This document shows, piece after piece, positions 1 to 10,877 of a stretch of DNA of 64,000 nt (its first letter is position 1; each line of letters begins with the position of its first letter). The notes beneath the pieces were generated by a model, which saw nothing but the letters and a program-made list of their open reading frames with translations, was not told the DNA's origin and did not search any database. Source of the DNA: Lobosporangium transversale (Eukaryota > Mortierellomycota > Mortierellomycetes > Mortierellales > Mortierellaceae); assembly GCF_002105155.1 (NCBI RefSeq), contig NW_019028984.1, forward strand, positions 310,001 through 374,000, written 5' to 3'. A program made the translations under genes and the position numbers.

Positions 1-1385
1 TTGCAAGCAATCGTGACGAGTTCATGGGTCGTGAGGCAGCTCGTGCGGATTTTTGGGATATCCCATCTGTCCTGAAGCGAGCCAACACCCCCAAACAACC
101 TAATCGTGGGACGTGTGGTGTAGGGATTCTCTCCGGTCAGGACCTTCAACCATCTCAAGCGGTGAACTATGTGATTCAAGAGACTGAGACATTGCCAGAT
201 GGCCAAGAAAAGACAACATTGGTCTTGCCGACCGAGGATGTACCGGGAACATGGCTGGGGATCACGACTCACGGAGATTTGGTAGGACTGACGAATTATC
301 GAGAAACGATGGCTTACCTGGCTGAGAAGCGGTCACCCAAACTTTCTAGAGGTAAAGTCTGTGGGGAATACTTAATCGCCATGGCGTCTGCACATGAGAA
401 CCATTATCGCCGTCAACAGCAACAAAGCATGGTGAGTGACAATTGTGATAGCAGCAGTAGCATCACAGCAGCAACAGGGGTACCTAAGGACCGTGCAGAG
501 CAATGGATCAGAAAACGAGCAGTTGGTTGGGATACTGAGTTTGAAGGATTAAACCTGTTGGTAGTGCAAAATGCCGGCGACCAACAGAGCGTTGCCGGCA
601 ATAGAGAAGGATCGGAGCTTTTTGTCTTTAATGAGACATCGAGGAGTAACGCAGCAAAAGTGGCAATAGCTACTTCATATGATAGTGATCCATTGGACAA
701 CAGTAATCCCACAATCCTACCAGGATCTGTAGTTGGAGTCAGTAATTCCGTCTTCAAGCGCCCATGGACCAAGGTTGATATTGGAGTCCAGGCTTTGGAG
801 AAGATACTGAATAAGAGTATCGAGCTTTTTGGAGCAGGCTCAAAAGCATCACTCCGAGAAAGTGCTGCCTCTCTTATTCCTTCCCCCTCTTCTAATTCAC
901 CATCAATACCATCGCCACCATCCACTAACGATGGTCGTCCAATCATATCTAACGATGACCAAAAAGAAATAGCCTGGCTAGTTATTCAGATGTTGACACT
1001 CTTGCGTGTTAACACCAAGCCATTTCCTGACGACAGAGGTGAAAAAGACGTACTGGCCAAAATTAATGGGCTTCGCGAGCGTGTGTTTATTCCTAAAATC
1101 ACTCTGGGAATAACAGATAGTCATGATTATGATTATGGTACGCGATCGAGTACAGTCGTATTGTTCGGACGTGAAAACAAGGTGGCAGTATATGTGGAAA
1201 AAATCTGGTATGGACCCTTGGATACGGAGACGGGTACACGGGAAGAATATTCAGTCAATAGCACAGAAGGTATGGTGTGGTGGCAAGGCATCGTAGGTCA
1301 GCCACAGGAGCAATGGCGGAGAGTGCAAGGCCAAGAGCTGGAAGGTTTGATCGAGCTTGCGTATGACATCAAGACAAACGTGTAG
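1..1385 (+). CDS. NRDE/TANGO2-family protein, 3' part of gene
   Basis: The reading frame is open from the window edge (first full codon at 3) and ends with TAG at 1383-1385, so the start lies outside the window. The first residues read ASNRDEF, which contains the Asn-Arg-Asp-Glu motif that names the NRDE (TANGO2/Ser2) family and normally sits close to the N-terminus, so only a short piece should be missing. The downstream TWLGITTHGDLVGLTNYRE block is the other family hallmark. TANGO2 proteins are linked to Golgi organisation and to haem/lipid handling in mitochondria; the biochemical activity is not settled. The visible part has about 460 residues, longer than the animal protein (about 280), because of Ser/Pro/Asn-rich insertions (around 285-320). 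No intron is needed in the visible part. An A-run of about 30 lies 45 bp after the stop. Family call is firm; role is inferred from the family. Confidence 0.9.
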   Translation, partial: ASNRDEFMGREAARADFWDIPSVLKRANTPKQPNRGTCGVGILSGQDLQPSQAVNYVIQETETLPDGQEKTTLVLPTEDVPGTWLGITTHGDLVGLTNYRETMAYLAEKRSPKLSRGKVCGEYLIAMASAHENHYRRQQQQSMVSDNCDSSSSITAATGVPKDRAEQWIRKRAVGWDTEFEGLNLLVVQNAGDQQSVAGNREGSELFVFNETSRSNAAKVAIATSYDSDPLDNSNPTILPGSVVGVSNSVFKRPWTKVDIGVQALEKILNKSIELFGAGSKASLRESAASLIPSPSSNSPSIPSPPSTNDGRPIISNDDQKEIAWLVIQMLTLLRVNTKPFPDDRGEKDVLAKINGLRERVFIPKITLGITDSHDYDYGTRSSTVVLFGRENKVAVYVEKIWYGPLDTETGTREEYSVNSTEGMVWWQGIVGQPQEQWRRVQGQELEGLIELAYDIKTNV

Positions 1386-1431
1386 GAAAAAAGATGACAT
1401 AGAAATCATGCAATGGTCTATGGTTTTTACG

Positions 1432-1466
<35 letters not shown>

Positions 1467-1523
1467 TTCCTGTGAAACCATCCAGATCTCTGTTGCTGTT
1501 TTTACATGTAGAATAGTAGAATA

Positions 1524-1779
1524 CAGTCGAGCGCTACGGATTGCAAATCAAAAAATTGTCAAGTTTTGTTATATTTCCAAGATTATCATTGGCTTAGAGC
1601 ACATTTCAATTCAAATATTTTTTACTTTCTATTCAATAACTTCAGCCTATCAACTCCTATTCTCACTGAAGATACGTACGCCATGATTTTTTTTGGCGAA
1701 GGGGAGCCCTGCTTGACACTCTGCCTAAAATGGAAACTGATAGTGACACTTCATTTGACTATTAGCTCTGGTAGGAAGA
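1524..1779 (+). repeat. Left terminal inverted repeat of the 9.6-kb element
   Basis: This segment is the reverse complement of 10878-11116. By eye there are about four substitutions over some 236 aligned bases; the left copy has an extra 16-bp block (TTCAGCCTATCAACTC) and a few small indels. It starts CAGTCGAGCGCTACGG after TA. It has no inverted repeat between its own two ends, so it does not look like a self-contained MITE. Confidence 0.8.
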
Positions 1780-2246
1780 CATTTTTTTTTCCGTTTCGTG
1801 TTTCGTCCTTGTAAAGAAGGCTTTTCAATTTTTGGGGATGCAGTAACGTGACGAAGGGCCATGAAGCCTGGTGGAGGCACAATGAAAACCACAGTGCTGA
1901 AGGGGTAGTGGAGAACTGTCATTGGTTGAGTCGAAAACAAAAAACCATCTCCTCACCGCTGCCGGTTTGTCACACGCGCCACTAGTCGGAATTAGAAGTT
2001 AGCGGGACGTGGTGCGTGATCATGCGGGCGTCATACCTTATTTCGAGTGCATGGGATCCTATTTCGGGTGCGCAGACAGTTTGCCTTGTTGCAAAGTCAT
2101 TGTGTGTGGAAAATGTTGACAAAGAAAATTAAACAGGCGTGGTTAAAATGAAGAGGAATGTGAGGGTGAAACGCTAATGGGCAAGCAAAGTACTATCTCC
2201 ATTACGCATGTATTCTCGTCCGTTCTTCAACCATTCAGTTTTGCCA

Positions 2247-2277
<31 letters not shown>

Positions 2278-3012
2278 CAGCGAGAAGGAGCCAAACCGTA
2301 TTGGCTCGCAACAATGAGTCCACTCCATTTTTGTTCAAGAATAAAAAAGCCAGGCTCCTCTTTGTTTTCGTCAAACCATTTGTGAGTAGATTGAAAACCC
2401 ATTTCGACCAAGTTTACTGGGAATTATCAGTTTTTACTACTTCCTGAGCCAGATGCTGCGATGAACAGTCATTTCATATGGATTTTCACTAAAGCCAAGA
2501 TTTTTATATCATTTTTATTTGAAGATAGATTCCTGAATCATACTGTTATACGTGCATCTTCCTTTCTTATTATGATCCTGACACACTACAGAGCAACTCT
2601 CGTTTTACAGAAGAGCAGCCAATTCCCCCTAGGCATACACCTCATAACGCCATGTTGTGGGAGCACGGGAAAACATGATAGTCTTTCCAGTAAAGCTACT
2701 AACTGATGAAGGTGAATGGTAACAAAGGTAGTGATCTTGTTCGTCATGAGTGAGCTTTGCACTGTTATCTATACTTTGTCTCCTTGTCCCAGTGTATAAT
2801 CTTATACTCCTAATTTCATTTAGAAAGGTATTGGACACCCTCTTCATTTTATTTAGTATTTTAGAAAAACGGAACGAACATGCCCATATACTATCCATGG
2901 AGACTGAGTTATGCTTAGATCATAAAAACCGCAACAGAACACAGTGTAATTTGGAACTTGGGTTATCTTTCTCTGGATTATCATCCTTTGGGTTCTCTTT
3001 CTCTGGGTTACC
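1780..3012. other. Stretch without recognisable gene inside the element
   Basis: No reading frame here has convincing coding character. It holds a poly(T) run (about 2251-2278) and a short direct repeat, TTTCGAGTGC / TTTCGGGTGC, near 2041-2072. Its right end contains the degenerate outer units of the 15-bp repeat that continues into the neighbouring minus-strand gene. Confidence 0.5.
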
Positions 3013-3135
3013 TTACTCTGGATTGTCGTTCTCTGGGTTGTCGTTCTCTGGGTTGTCGTTCTCTGGGTTGTCGTTCTCTGGGCTGTCGTTCTCTGGGTTG
3101 TCGTTCTCTGGATTATCGTTCTCTGGCTTACTGTC
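2960..3135 (-). repeat. 15-bp tandem repeat encoding PENDN
   Basis: About ten units of a 15-bp repeat (plus-strand unit TTCTCTGGGTTGTCG). On the minus strand each unit encodes Pro-Glu-Asn-Asp-Asn. Units left of 3013 are more degenerate and lie beyond the stop codon, which arose within the array. Confidence 0.9.
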
Positions 3136-4211
3136 CCTATCATTCTCTGGTCTATGACGCTTGAAAAACGTCGAGATCGATTGGTTTGTGTCTGCGTCTA
3201 TCATCCTTTTTTGATAAGGGTTGTACAGTTTCTTGGATGATGATGGCGAGGACTCCAGATATGGTGGTGGTTTCACTGATGATGGCGGCTTTTGTGATGA
3301 TGGAAGCTGTGACCTTGACAATAATAGTGCTGTTAGTTGCTCTTGCATATGATCTGCCCGAGCCTTTTCCTCTATTATTGATTTAAATCCAGGTTAGTTT
3401 TTTATTTGTTTTACGGTTTGTTCTGTTTTTGATTTTGCTTTGATACGCTTTACCTACTTTCGATAATTGCGTTAAGCTTCTCAAACTTGTCTTCCCAGGC
3501 GGCTGAATTGTTTGATATGCCTCTAACTATCTCTTCCATCTGAATCACTCTTTGCTCTGCACGCATTTCTCTTTCCTCGGAACGTTTTTCCTTTTCCTCT
3601 AAATATTTTTCCAAACGTTTGTCTCTTTCCTCTGAACGTTTTTCCAAACGTTTGTCTCTTTCCTCTAAACGTTTTTCCAAACGTTTGTCTCTTTCCTCTA
3701 AGAATTGCTGTAATCTTATTAACGTGGGCTCTTCTTTCGTCTTTCTGCCGTCTTCTGAGTGCTCTAGGCGCGGTAGCTGCTGTAGGCGATTTGTCTCTTC
3801 CCTATTTCTTTTTTTATTTGGTTTACTAGACGGCGGAAGGCTGGAGTGCTCTTGGAACTGGCTCTGTGGCTCTTTCGGCTCTTTGGGTAAGTAGATTTTT
3901 AGATGGGCATCTACTAAAGACACCGAAGTCTTGAGGACCACATCGACAAGCGCATTAATAGCCGCACATTTTCTGACATGACTGCGCAAAGTATCTCCTG
4001 GTTTACACGTCCATTTCGGCCAACACTCACACACAAATAGCCCTTCATTGTTCCGAATATACTCGACCGAGACATCTCTAACAGAACATGTGTAGGACAT
4101 TCTATGGTAACTTCTAATATGGAAGTGGATACTCTTGTCTTCTGAAGAGTCGGTTGGGTATCCATGCTCACACCACACAAGAGAGCACGCTGCTGGTTGC
4201 CCTTTAGGCAT
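3013..4211 (-). CDS. Zinc-finger-like / coiled-coil protein with PENDN repeat tail
   Basis: Two exons on the minus strand: 4211-3458 and 3371-3013, joined across an 86-bp GTAGGT...ATAG intron with a CTAAC branch site; phase is kept (IIE-K-EKARADH). The roughly 370-residue protein starts MPKGQPAACSL. Residues 1-85 hold spaced Cys/His pairs (VWCEHGY, HFHIRSYHR, CECWPKWTC, LRSHVRKC) like a divergent C2H2 zinc finger. The middle is a strongly charged heptad-like coiled coil built from repeated LEERDKRLEKR units. The tail is a run of PENDN pentapeptides. I do not recognise a named family; DNA or partner binding is inferred from the zinc finger and coiled coil only. It lies within the candidate large transposon, so it may be a passenger or accessory transposon gene. 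The frame is intact although the neighbouring transposase is broken. Confidence 0.7.
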
Positions 4212-4251
4212 TTAGCTGAGATTAAAATGGAAGAAGAATTGGCAAAGAGTG

Positions 4252-4282
<31 letters not shown>

Positions 4283-4635
4283 AGAGAGTGTATTTTTTTT
4301 TAGAGAGAAGAGTGTATTTTTTCTTTTTGCAAAAAAAAAAAAAAAAAAAAAAAACACTTTTTGCAGAGCGTGATGGTTGCCAATTTTGTCTTCGCCAAGA
4401 TAATAAATAGTTTTTTCTCAGGGACCATGGGAAAATTCTTTATTGCAGCATTGGAGGCAGCCGAGAACTACGGCAACATGGCCCATGACCGACAAGAAAA
4501 ACATTTTTTTGCATAAAGGAGGATCGTGCAGCTAGATGTTTTTCTCGGTTGCCATTTTGAAAGGAAGACTACAGCGCATGATGAAGCTAGACGCACTTAT
4601 CGTTTTGAGTAAAGAGTCGTCCATAATGTATGTAA

Positions 4636-4850
4636 AGGTTTACACGCTCATCATAATAAAAAGGAAGCTTTCACATGCTCTCAACAATGACAGGGGAGTT
4701 TTCACACACTCACCACAATGAAAGGGCTTCCACACACTCATCACAATGATATGGAAGCTTCCACACACTCACCACAATGAAAGGGGAGTTTTCACACACT
4801 CATCAAAATGAAAGGGGAGTTTTCACACACTCAGCATTTGAAAGGAAAGC
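4636..4850. repeat. Degenerate minisatellite of about 31-33 bp
   Basis: Six to seven imperfect tandem units each contain TTCACACACTCA(T/C)CA followed by AATGAAAGGGGAG or similar. The array ends directly against the left end of the Tc1 element. No coding role is evident. Confidence 0.85.
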
Positions 4851-4858
4851 TTTATGTA

Positions 4859-6379
4859 TAGTGCGTGCCAAAACTGATGCAATAAATTGCATTTTTCAAC
4901 ATTCATTCTTTATGATCTTCCCTGCCACCACCGTTTCTCATTCTCATTTGTCTCACCTCCATGGAGTCTCATCGTCATCGCCATCAGTGGCCTAATTAGC
5001 ATTTAATTGCAATTTGCTTTCAGCATCTCATTGCATCTATTATGGCAATTAACAACTCCTTGTTTTATTTATTCCTGTTACTTCTCCTTCCCCCTAACGA
5101 TGTTCCCTCCTTTAGCCTTATATAACTCCCTCATCCTCTTCGGCATACCGCAGTATAGCTGGTGTAAGAATTCAGGAGGGATATGTGTCCATACGTCTTG
5201 GACTCTCTCCCAGAGATCCTCCATATTCTTTGCCTTGTCTGGATAATGATCCAACTGCACCTTCATGTATGCCCATATGTTTTCTATTGGGTTGATGTCA
5301 GGAGAGTTTGCTGGCCATTCCATGAGAGGTATCTTAGACTTTTGGATATAGGTCATTGCTATTCTTCCGGTATGAATCCTAGCATTGTCCTGCTTAAATA
5401 TAAATTTGTCCTTATCCATCAAGTAGTAATCCTTGAGAACGTCGACGTAGGTTACCGAATCCACCTTGGCTTGGAGCCAACAGCCATCGCCTGGTCCGTA
5501 GTAAGTGATACAGCCCCAGAACATCATTTTCCCTCCGCCACCTTGCCTTGTCTTTTTGATATGATGTGTAGAGTTTTATCCCATCGACGTTTGTAGTAGT
5601 ACTTTCTTTCGCAGGACCCAACTCTGCTAAAGATGGTCTCATCTGAGAACATGACATTCTTCCAGTCTTCTAGAGTCCAGTTCAAGTGATCCTTTGCAGA
5701 ATTATATCGAGCATAGATTTGCTTCTTCATCAGATCAGGCTGCTTCTGTTTTACATATGCCCCCATATCATCCTGCATAAGGAACCTCCTGATGCTCGAT
5801 TTACTAACCTGCACTCCTTCCTCAATTGAACAAGTTGTTGGCCATCTTTTAGGGTCTCCAATACACCCATGTCAAAAAATCTTGATTAAAGCTGTTTTGT
5901 TTTCTTAGTGACTTTGCAGGGTCGGCCCCTCCCCCAGCACTGGAATACTTTCTTTGCCTCTTTTCCTAATCCTTTGAGCTGAGGTAACAGATATCCCTAA
6001 ACTCTTTGACACTTCTCTGCAAGACTTTCCCTGACGAAGTAGAGCAGTTGCATTTTGGATAGTTGATTTGGATAGTGATTTCATGTTATGATATGACAGA
6101 TATGTAGAGTGTCGCTTGGTGTATCAGTGGTGATGGTGCTATAAAGAAAGAATAAAGAATAAGAGAGAAGTAAGGGATGGACAAACCTGACATGTACTTT
6201 TTACCAAAACTGATGCAATGAGACATGACTTTTCAAATGGCGATTATTTCCTAATTGCGTCATTGATGAGAGCTGAGAGAGATGAGAATGAGAATCGGTG
6301 ATGTTAGGGAAGATCATTAGAAAGGAAAAGGAGAATGAGGAATGGATGTTAAAAAATGCATCAGTTTTGGCACGCACTG
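4859..6379 (-). mobile_element. Tc1/mariner-type transposon (decayed), about 1.52 kb
   Basis: Both ends carry AGTGCGTGCCAAAACTGATG in inverted orientation (from 4860 and ending 6378), and similarity continues inward, less perfectly, for about 180 bp (to about 5050 and from about 6195). The left end is preceded by TA; the right flank reads CA, a decayed TA target copy. Between the repeats lies a DD34E transposase relic on the minus strand. It is nested inside the larger inverted-repeat-bounded element. Confidence 0.88.
5078..6084 (-). pseudogene. Tc1/mariner transposase, frameshifted
   Basis: Reading on the minus strand from ATG at 6084, the start MKSLSKSTIQNA, an HTH region (LRQGKSCREVSKSLGISV) and the catalytic blocks are visible: VMFSDET (first Asp), FKQDNARIH (second Asp) and NSPDINPIENIW (Glu), with 34 residues between the second Asp and the Glu, so DD34E. 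The blocks sit in different frames. One break lies near 5945-5870, between the HTH and the middle part, and another near 5530-5540, just before MMFWGCITYYGPG. The gene cannot make a full transposase. Start and family are clear; breakpoints are approximate. Confidence 0.9.
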
Positions 6380-6984
6380 CACCATGTAGACCCATATAGC
6401 GTATACGATGATTTAATTTACCACTCACGTGGGGCAGACGATATCTTATAGTATATAAGATGTCGTCTGTCCAGAAATAAAGACCCCTCTCTTTGTCCTA
6501 TTGAACTTTGGTTCCATATACATAGTAAGCTATATCAATTAGGTTAAAACATTGCACGCACCATAGACCACAAACGTTAAGCAAGGGGTAATGGATGTTT
6601 AATGCATTACTAAATAAATTATGGGTTCCCTTATCAATTAGGTCGCTGGACTGTGGACCGAGTCGCCATGGATTACGACAAGTAATATTTTCCAAGAATG
6701 TAACCTCAAGATGGGCAACGGAGAGAAGCTATTAAGAGAACGTTGTAAGATTATTGTCATATTCTTCCTCTATACAAACTGATGAATGTCAAAGAGTGAA
6801 ATGTAAAATTCTCTCTAGTATGCTTATTTGGTTGCCTGGTCGGGTATGGCAATGAGGATTTTTTAAACTCCTTTGATAAAGGTGTAGTAGAGGAGGGGGT
6901 ACGGCTCTCAGTTCAAAGCATGAAAATATAAATATCACAGCAATATGGTATATGAATCCTTATATCTGTTCATTACCAGTAACC
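6380..6984. other. Spacer between Tc1 element and transposase start
   Basis: AT-rich sequence without a convincing gene. It should include the promoter of the pogo-like transposase beginning at 6985. Confidence 0.45.
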
Positions 6985-7927
6985 ATGTCTGCCCCCTCCC
7001 ATAAATCAATTAAGCCTCTCCCTCTCGACAATGACAGAAGCTTGAACATCGGACAGAAAGTAGAAATCCTGAGAATATGGGATAGTGTTACGTCCTGAGG
7101 CTAGGGAGTGTACCCAAATGGAGCACTCCCCTTTTTATTCATAGATCAGAGCAATTAGTGACGGCTATGTTGGAGCCTATATAAGGCTCCGACCTAGCTA
7201 AAATAATAAACAACTTTTGATCTCCTTGACTTCCGACTTACCATAAAATATTTCAGATAGGGCATGTCGTAAACTACAACATCGAGCTTAAAGGGGAATC
7301 TGTGTTTGAACCGACAAAGAAAGTGTTCTGCAACTGCCACAGCATCACAGTGGGAATCCTCAACCACATGTTGGCCAAAAGAGAGGAACTTCTGAAAGTT
7401 CCTCTCGGTCAATCTTCCTCCCAACATCGCCTTCAAAGCAGCTCTAGATCCTTTTATCCGGTTGAAGAAGGTCTTTTTACCACCATTGAGCATATCAGGC
7501 GCGAGCTCCTTCTTCCTATCGATAACTTGGGTGTGCAGCTCATGGGCGGCGCAATCTATGCGCTCCTTGAGGCTCGCGTGGGTAAACTTGCCTTCAAGAA
7601 GCCCAAATTTTCGAACGGCTGGCTAAAAGGCTTCAAGGATCGGTATAGTCTCCAAAGATATAGCCTGAAAGGAGAAGCGGCATCAATAGACATGGAAAGG
7701 ATCCATCCACAACTAGAGAATATTAAAAATATCCTCAGTCAATTTAAACTAGAGGATATCTACAATTGCGATGAGACTGGTCTCTTCCTTCAATCCACGT
7801 CCAACTGGACTCTGGATTACGACAAAGTCTCCGGGACCAAGGTGCGGAGCACAAGAGTTTCGATTCTTTTGTGCACAAATGCAACGGGGACTGACCGATG
7901 CAAGCTCTTTATATTGAGTAAGCAATT

Positions 7928-7971
<44 letters not shown>

Positions 7972-9692
7972 TCAACTCATTTTTTCTTGTTATTGTAGGC
8001 GAGAATTTGCCGCAAGGTTTCAAAAATGACGAGCCGCTTCGCTCAAAAGTTGAGGTCCTGCCTTGGAGATCAGGCAAGCAAGTTGACACAGGTATCTGGG
8101 AAACCTGGCAAGAAGAGTTCGAGCAGCTCTCGAAAGAGTCTCAGGACACACTTACAACGCCCTGGACTGATAAAAGGCCAGATTACATGAGATCATTAAT
8201 TTTTGAAATCTGGCTGCTTCGATTCCAGCTGAAGGTCGCGGCCCAAGATCCCCACCGCCGAGTCGCTTTGGTGTTGGACAATGCCCCGAGCCATATGCCG
8301 AGAGATTTTGTGCTTGATCAACTTCGCAATCTGCATATTGTGTTCCTTCCTGCAAATTCCACAAGTAGGACACAGCCCCTCGATGCTGGGATTATAGCTG
8401 TGTTCAAAAGGAACTACAAGGCAGAATGCCTCCAGGAAACCTTCTACAAGCGCCAGACTGCAAGTCTGCACGAGAGGACAGCCGCTATTGCACGGAGGCT
8501 TTTCATTGACAACCTTACGGGATGGACACTTATTGCACGCGTCTGGGATAAAGTAAAACCACAGTCGATTCGGAATTGCTTCGCACATGTTGACATATTC
8601 TGTGATGAGCAGAAGTTTGATTTCAGAGGCTCAATGGATCAGACTCGAGACCCAGATGTTGCTAGTGCCATAAAATATATACGATAAAGCCTTCGTACTG
8701 CTGCTGTTTCCAAGGCAACAGAAGGCCTTGATCCAGAGAATGATTCTTGGTATGACGGACAAGAGTCAGGCTCAAATTCAGCTCAGTTCTCCTTTGCCTC
8801 TGATGAAGAAATGTTGGGACTGTACAAGCTTTTAGATGGGTCCCGCTCCATCTGCGAGTATGTTGACTCAAAGTTAAAAGACCATCGCTTCATGGGATTC
8901 TTTAACTGTGAAGACGAGACTAGTATGGTGAACGATTCCATGGAGCTTGAAGAAGAGAGTGTGAATGATGATGATTACGAACCAAGTATTTCCTCCGATT
9001 ACCATGTCGTAGATGAACATGGCCATAACTTGTCGCCGGCGAAGAAGGAGCTCCAGACGCGTGGAAAGAGTTATCCCTTTTATGAAATTAGCCGCCTGGC
9101 ATCGCCTGAAGCTATGGACTTTGATAATGATAGCCTTGCCGAGGATGTTGCAGAGCCAGATCCTAGTATCGATCTTCAGGACCCATACATCCTCATGGAT
9201 ACTGTAGCCCTGTTAAGACACCTGGGCCATGAGGATGAAGGACAAAGAATGGAGATCATATATGACTCTACGATCGATAAGGACAGGGTCTGCATCAATG
9301 AAAGTTATTTCAAGCAGCGGCGACGATGGCATGAAGATGAAAGAAAGAAGCTGCGAGAGTCAGCGCTTCAGTTGATAAAGGATGATCAAAAGATCTGTGG
9401 AAGATATCCAAATATAGGAGCCAGCGTTCGCTTGATGGGGGATCCCGCACGATCATCGCAACTACCAAATCGGATACAGCGCGCGTTGATTCCAGCCCTT
9501 GCCCCAGCCTCAATCTCGACCCAGTCCCCAGCTGCAACCACGGCCACATTCTCGCCCTCATCCTCGTCATCATCTTCAATTCCCTCGTCCTTGTCCTCAC
9601 CTACGCCAGCACAGCCACTAAATATAGGTCGTAATAAAAGTGTCTTTGTTGTTTTGCAAGTGGACAATAGGGTAGCAGTAGACACGCTCTGA
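6985..9692 (+). pseudogene. pogo/Tigger-like (DDE_1, CENP-B type) transposase, disrupted
   Basis: ATG at 6985 opens MSAPSHKSIKPLPLDNDRSL and continues NIGQKVEILRIW, a typical N-terminal HTH start, until a solo LTR interrupts it at 7086. After the LTR (7256) the protein resumes in a shifted frame: NCHSITVGILNH (HTH), FSNGWLKGFKDRY (CENP-B-type DNA-binding domain), YNCDETGL (first Asp), an 81-bp intron (7918-7998, TTGA|GTAAGC...TTGTAG|GC), then LVLDNAPSH (second Asp) and TQPLDAGIIAVFKR (third Asp), spacing DD34D. TAA at 8685-8687 stops the frame, yet the same frame then stays open for over 330 codons to 9692, with an acidic region and a Ser/Pro-rich tail. The gene therefore carries an LTR insertion, a frameshift near 7262-7300 and a premature stop. 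It is the likely source transposase of the surrounding inverted-repeat element. Confidence 0.88.
7086..7255 (+). mobile_element. Solo LTR, 170 bp, with 5-bp target duplication
   Basis: The insert begins TGTTACGTCCTGAGG and ends ATATTTCA (TG...CA), and is flanked on both sides by GATAG (7081-7085 and 7256-7260). It contains a TATA-like CTATATAAGGC near 7178-7188 and AATAATAAA near 7202, consistent with U3/R signals. The start resembles Ty3/gypsy-type LTRs. It splits the codon after ILRIW in the transposase. No internal retroelement sequence remains. Confidence 0.85.
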
Positions 9693-10877
9693 TGTGATAA
9701 AGTTATTTGAGTCAATATAGCGTTCCCACTAGTATCCTTGCTTTAAGGTATCTGGAGGGTAATCCTGGTTGTCGTTTAATAAGTAACGTCAGCACCGGTT
9801 TTTTTTTTTTTTTTTTTTTCATATCATCACACACTCTTTTTTTCACACTTCACATCCACATCACCAAAGATCATTACCGGAACGCCGATTGTTTCTACAG
9901 TAAATGATCTCACTCTCGAGGGGTAAATCCAAGTTGATATAGATGACACTGATGAATCAGAAGCTGTGCACTATTCTCTGTTATCTATTCCCTGTTCTCT
10001 ATTCTCTGTTCTAATTGTTTGTTGCTGTATTTCCAAGCCATTACAACTGTTGGTGCTGTTCCAAATTCCGACTTGCCAGCTCGGCCTCGAATGACTTAGG
10101 CAGAGCCATTACCACTGAGCTGGGCCACTTCGCGTGGCCGTCCAGGTTCAGAAAGGTCGATGTCTCTGTCGGCTACAAGTAGTGCCTATTGATTAGACCT
10201 ACTATGTATGTCTGTTGTTCGAGGTGCTAGTGAAGGCACCGCATGTTTAGTGCTGAATGATTGGGCATCGGACCTGTGCTGCTTCGCGTGGCCATCCAGG
10301 GTTCGAGACATAGTTCAGCTTCTGCTTGCGAGCTGCTTTCTTAGTTGAGCTAGCGGGGTCATTTGTAACGAGTTGTGACAAGGGTGACAAGGGTGAGTTC
10401 AACACGATCACCTCGATGTGATGACAGTGATGATTGATATTACCTTTGTGGTATCCTTTCTAAACATTATCTTGTTTACTTCTCCAAGCCCTTGCTCTTT
10501 TCTGGGACCCATAGATGACAATTGCTCGATTGGTGCCGACCCGCATGCCTGAAAATAAAGCAACCCGTTACTAGAAGGGAATGACATCAAGGATCCTTTT
10601 GGTCAAGAACAGTGCTATTAGTACAAAAAATACCATACAATAAATTGATATATCGAAATATAAAACAAAACGCAGTGTTTAAATGTCCCACTTTTTAGAT
10701 GTTATTATTATTATTATTAGCATCATGACTTTTTTGCATTCCCAAAACATTACCTGACTATGATTTACTTTTATGGAGATGAAGACTTTCTAAAATTCAG
10801 CGAGTTCCTTCCTGTGCAAACCTATAGAATCTGATAACTACCCAAAAAGATTAGCCTGTTTTTTCTAGTGCGTTAGT
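9693..10877. other. Non-coding right part of the large element
   Basis: No gene is recognised. A 26-bp imperfect direct repeat (core GCTTCGCGTGGCC / ACTTCGCGTGGCC, then TCCAGG) occurs near 10132-10156 and 10282-10306; the second copy is followed by GGTTCGAGAC, a match to the tRNA-type B box, but no cloverleaf forms around it. A poly(T) run lies at about 9800-9820 and a short ATT repeat near 10705. Confidence 0.5.

Noticed and set aside
413..946. Long minus-strand open frame inside the NRDE gene
   Set aside because: It is the antisense shadow of a clear family member, with no family motifs of its own.
2960..3135. Regular 15-bp repeats resembling a CRISPR-like array
   Set aside because: Units are head-to-tail without unique spacers, are in frame with a protein and encode PENDN; the genome is eukaryotic.
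10276..10312. Possible tRNA gene (GGTTCGAGAC B box)
   Set aside because: No pairing T stem, acceptor stem or A box could be built around it.
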